From positions 1 to 13,576 of the forward strand of contig JANMTF010000283.1 in assembly GCA_031390175.1 (NCBI GenBank): a stretch of 13,576 bases of DNA, read 5' to 3'. Under the pieces are notes generated by a model. That model did no database searches, had not been told where the DNA came from, and worked only from the letters and a program-made list of their open reading frames with translations. Positions 11,285 through 13,576 of the stretch are shown here, one piece after another (position 1 is the stretch's first letter; the number at the start of each line of letters is the position of its first letter). Both the position numbers and the translations under genes were made by a program. This stretch comes from JAAFIP01 sp031390175 (lineage in GTDB: Bacteria > Pseudomonadota > Gammaproteobacteria > Burkholderiales > Burkholderiaceae_C).

Positions 11285-12975
11285 GCGGTCTCCCTAGCAG
11301 CTACAGCAGCTACAACAGGTGCCAGCGTTTTACCCGCAGCCTGGTGCTCCAAAGCCGCCTTCACATAGGCGTTGAACAGCGGGTGCCCGTCCCAGGGTGT
11401 GCTTTTAAACTCTGGGTGAAACTGCACGCCAATAAACCAAGGGTGTACGGCTTTGGGCAGCTCGACAATTTCAGTCAGTTGCTCGCGCTGCGTGAGGGCC
11501 GAGATGACCAGGCCGGCTTTGCGCAGGGTATCCAGGTAATTCACGTTGGCTTCATAGCGGTGGCGGTGGCGCTCGGTTACCACATCGCCATAGATGCTGT
11601 GGGCCAAAGTGCCCTTGGCTACGTCAGAGCTTTGCGCGCCCAGGCGCATGGTGCCGCCTAGATCTGACTTTTCATCGCGCACTTTGATGCTGCCGTCAGC
11701 GTCTTTCCATTCGTTGATCAAGGCAATCACCGGGTGCGGACAATCGGCTACAAACTCGGTGCTGTTGGCGTCTTTCAGGCCAGCCATATTGCGGGCGTAT
11801 TCGATGGTGGCCACCTGCATGCCCAGGCAAATGCCCAGGTAAGGTATCTTGTTTTCACGGGCGAACTTGGCGGTTTGGATTTTGCCTTCTACACCGCGCA
11901 CGCCAAAACCACCGGGTACCAAAATGGCATCGTATTGGGCCAGCTGCGCAGCGCTGGCCGAGTCGATGGTTTCGCTGTCCAAATAGGTGATGTTGACCTT
12001 GGCGTGGTTCTTCAGGCCGGCGTGGCGCAGCGCCTCGTTGAGTGATTTGTAGCTATCGCTCAAGTCCACATACTTACCCACCATGGCAATGTTGACCTCG
12101 CTCTTGGGGTGCTCTACCTCATGCACCAAGTTGTCCCAGCGCTGTAAGTTGGCGGGTGTGGTGGTGAGGCGCAGCTTCTCGCAAATCAGATCGTCCAGGC
12201 CTTGCTCGTGCAGCATGCGGGGCACTTTGTAGATGGTGTCTACATCCCACATGCTGATCACGCCTTCGGGCTGCACATTGGTAAACAGCGATATTTTTTC
12301 GGCTTCGTCCGAGGGAATAGCGCGGTCGGCGCGGCACAGCAGGGCGTCGGGCTGGATACCGATCTCACGCAGTTTTTGCACCGTGTGCTGGGTGGGCTTG
12401 GTTTTCAGCTCGCCTGCGGCTTTGATAAAAGGCACGTAGGTGAGGTGCACAAAAGCGGTGTTGCCTGCACCGCCGCGCAAATTAAGCTGGCGCGCGGCCT
12501 CCAGAAAAGGCAGCGACTCAATATCGCCCACCGTACCGCCAATTTCGACAATCGCCACGTCCACTGCCTCGGGCGTGCCTACGCCTGCGCCGCGCTTGAT
12601 GAAGTCCTGGATCTCGTTGGTGATGTGGGGAATAACCTGCACGGTTTTGCCCAGATAGTCGCCCCGGCGCTCTTTCTCCAGCACCGACTTGTAGATTTGC
12701 CCGGTGGTGAAGTTGTTGGCCTTCTTCATACGGGTGTCGATAAAGCGCTCGTAGTGGCCCAGATCCAGGTCGGTCTCAGCACCGTCGTCAGTGACAAACA
12801 CCTCACCGTGTTGAAACGGCGACATGGTGCCCGGATCGACGTTGATATATGGGTCCAGCTTGATGAGGGTGACTTTGAGGCCGCGCGATTCTAAGATAGC
12901 GGCGAGGGAAGCGGAGGCGATACCCTTGCCCAGGGAACTCACTACACCGCCGGTGACGAAGACGAATTTGGTCAT
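11281..12975 (-). CDS. pyrG: CTP synthase (glutamine-hydrolysing)
   Basis: 564 aa, against about 545 in E. coli. It makes CTP from UTP, ATP and glutamine. The synthase domain shows the P-loop VTGGVVSSLGKG (8-19), DPYINVDPGTM and EIGGTVGDIE. The glutaminase domain has GGFGVRG (355-361), the nucleophile Cys383 in GICLGMQ, and H520/E522 in VQFHPEF. It is complete and should be active. The last 20 or so residues (GKTLAPVVAAVAARETA) extend past the usual end and are partly encoded by a tandem 9-bp repeat. First gene of the minus-strand series; its -10 box lies at 13020-13025 and a hairpin sits in the leader. Confidence 0.98.
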   Translation of the reverse strand: MTKFVFVTGGVVSSLGKGIASASLAAILESRGLKVTLIKLDPYINVDPGTMSPFQHGEVFVTDDGAETDLDLGHYERFIDTRMKKANNFTTGQIYKSVLEKERRGDYLGKTVQVIPHITNEIQDFIKRGAGVGTPEAVDVAIVEIGGTVGDIESLPFLEAARQLNLRGGAGNTAFVHLTYVPFIKAAGELKTKPTQHTVQKLREIGIQPDALLCRADRAIPSDEAEKISLFTNVQPEGVISMWDVDTIYKVPRMLHEQGLDDLICEKLRLTTTPANLQRWDNLVHEVEHPKSEVNIAMVGKYVDLSDSYKSLNEALRHAGLKNHAKVNITYLDSETIDSASAAQLAQYDAILVPGGFGVRGVEGKIQTAKFARENKIPYLGICLGMQVATIEYARNMAGLKDANSTEFVADCPHPVIALINEWKDADGSIKVRDEKSDLGGTMRLGAQSSDVAKGTLAHSIYGDVVTERHRHRYEANVNYLDTLRKAGLVISALTQREQLTEIVELPKAVHPWFIGVQFHPEFKSTPWDGHPLFNAYVKAALEHQAAGKTLAPVVAAVAARETA

Positions 12976-12983
12976 GTCTGTAG

Positions 12984-13004
12984 CCCAGAGTGCTTACTTC
13001 TGGG
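12984..13004 (-). promoter_or_regulatory. Leader hairpin just upstream of pyrG
   Basis: CCCAGA (12984-12989) and TCTGGG (12999-13004) form a perfect 6-bp stem with a 9-nt loop, 8 nt ahead of the pyrG ATG. It occupies the place of the ribosome binding site, and no clear Shine-Dalgarno is seen. Confidence 0.4.
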
Positions 13005-13019
13005 TCTGTGGAAATAGAG

Positions 13020-13025
13020 ATTATA
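13020..13025 (-). promoter_or_regulatory. -10 box of the pyrG promoter
   Basis: A perfect TATAAT on the minus strand, 45 bp upstream of the pyrG ATG. At 17-bp spacing the -35 would be GAAATT, a poor match, so an activator or a weak promoter is possible. Confidence 0.5.
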
Positions 13026-13095
13026 GAAGAGCCGGGGCAGGCAATTTCGTCGCTTATCATTTCCCACCGCGCTTTGGCTTATTTATCCCAGCGAT

Positions 13096-13124
13096 TTGCC
13101 CTTTTGAGCCCGTCATTACATTAT
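13096..13124 (+). promoter_or_regulatory. Possible purT promoter
   Basis: TTGCCC (13096-13101) and CATTAT (13119-13124) are 17 bp apart. Transcription would start about at the first purT ATG, which would favour a nearly leaderless message or use of the second ATG. Confidence 0.35.
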
Positions 13125-13132
13125 CTAACCCC

Positions 13133-13576
13133 ATGACCACTCCCATGACTACATTTGGCACCCCTTTGTCCTCCCACGCAACCAAAGTCATGCTGCTCGG
13201 CAGCGGCGAGCTGGGCAAAGAAGTCATCATTGCCTTGCAGCGCCTGGGCGTAGAAACCATCGCCGTAGACCGCTACGACAACGCCCCCGGCCACCAGGTA
13301 GCGCACCACGCCCGCACCATCACCATGAGCGACCCAGCGCAGTTGAAAGCGCTGATAGAGGCCGAGCGCCCTGACCTGGTGGTACCCGAGATCGAGGCCA
13401 TCGCCACCCCCATGCTCGAAGAGCTGGAAGCCGCTGGCACGGTGCGCGTGATACCCACCGCCCGCGCCGCCCGCCTGACGATGGACCGCGAAGGCATTCG
13501 CCGCCTGGCCGCCGAAACCTTGGGCCTGCCCACCAGCCCGTATGTGTTTTGCGATTCGCTGGCCGAGCTGCAAGCC
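13133..13576 (+). CDS. purT: Formate-dependent GAR transformylase PurT (5' part)
   Basis: 148 codons are visible; the gene continues past the window. PurT makes formyl-GAR from GAR, formate and ATP in purine synthesis, without folate. The pre-ATP-grasp domain is clear: KVMLLGSGELGKEV (about 18-31), ETIAVDRYDNAPGHQVAHH, VVPEIEAIAT and LTMDREGIRRLAAETLGLPTS, all close to E. coli PurT. Two ATGs compete: 13133, and 13145 (MTTFGTPLSS), which matches the usual family N-terminus better. Neither has a clear ribosome binding site. The gene is divergent from pyrG with about 157 bp between starts. Confidence 0.95.
   Translation, partial: MTTPMTTFGTPLSSHATKVMLLGSGELGKEVIIALQRLGVETIAVDRYDNAPGHQVAHHARTITMSDPAQLKALIEAERPDLVVPEIEAIATPMLEELEAAGTVRVIPTARAARLTMDREGIRRLAAETLGLPTSPYVFCDSLAELQA

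Noticed and set aside
12202..12894. 230-codon plus-strand open frame
   Set aside because: Antisense to pyrG with shadow-like composition (many His, Gly, Val, Leu) and no recognisable domain.

Overview
The window looks like chromosomal DNA of a betaproteobacterium of the order Burkholderiales, most likely family Comamonadaceae (Rhodoferax/Polaromonas/Acidovorax-like). The basis is the moderately high GC content, the protein sequences I recognise (KdsA, PyrG, PurT, enolase, HslO, ComF), the pyrG-kdsA-DUF1330-eno-ftsB gene order, and an interspersed repeat of a kind I associate with this family. This assignment comes from memory and was not checked by a database search.

Layout. 1-686 (minus): 3'-truncated BioC-like methyltransferase. 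799-1548 (plus): comF, divergent from it. 1549-3126: a gene-poor stretch with one GNAT acetyltransferase (1936-2418, minus), surrounded by repeats, a duplicated comF 3' end and two diverged inverted copies of a block of about 147 bp. 3127-3990 (minus): DUF455 ferritin-like protein. 3989-4625 (plus): AbrB-type antitoxin and Doc/Fic toxin with a palindromic promoter/operator. 4642-6146 (plus): gamma-carbonic-anhydrase-like protein and Hsp33 (hslO), close behind the toxin. 6148-7409 (minus): pnuC and a nicotinamide riboside kinase overlapping by ATGA, an NAD precursor salvage pair. 7410-7710: no gene, but a 44-bp inverted repeat (42/44 matches) with a 108-nt AT-rich loop. 7711-12975 (minus): pyrG, kdsA, DUF1330, a nucleotidyltransferase plus a small protein, eno and ftsB. 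12976-13132: divergent promoter region. 13133-end (plus): 5' part of purT.

Functionally most genes are housekeeping: CTP synthesis, KDO for lipopolysaccharide, glycolysis, cell division, NAD salvage, purine synthesis and redox-controlled chaperoning. Small accessory modules sit between them. The AbrB/Doc pair lies between DUF455 and the carbonic-anhydrase gene, and the nucleotidyltransferase pair lies inside the pyrG-eno-ftsB series.

The most interesting signal is a family of about 50-bp repeats with at least seven copies (R1-R7) in both orientations. Three are intergenic and four lie inside genes without breaking the frame. In each orientation the coding copies use the same reading frame, so unrelated proteins share a short peptide signature. 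No large mobile element, CRISPR array, tRNA or rRNA was seen.
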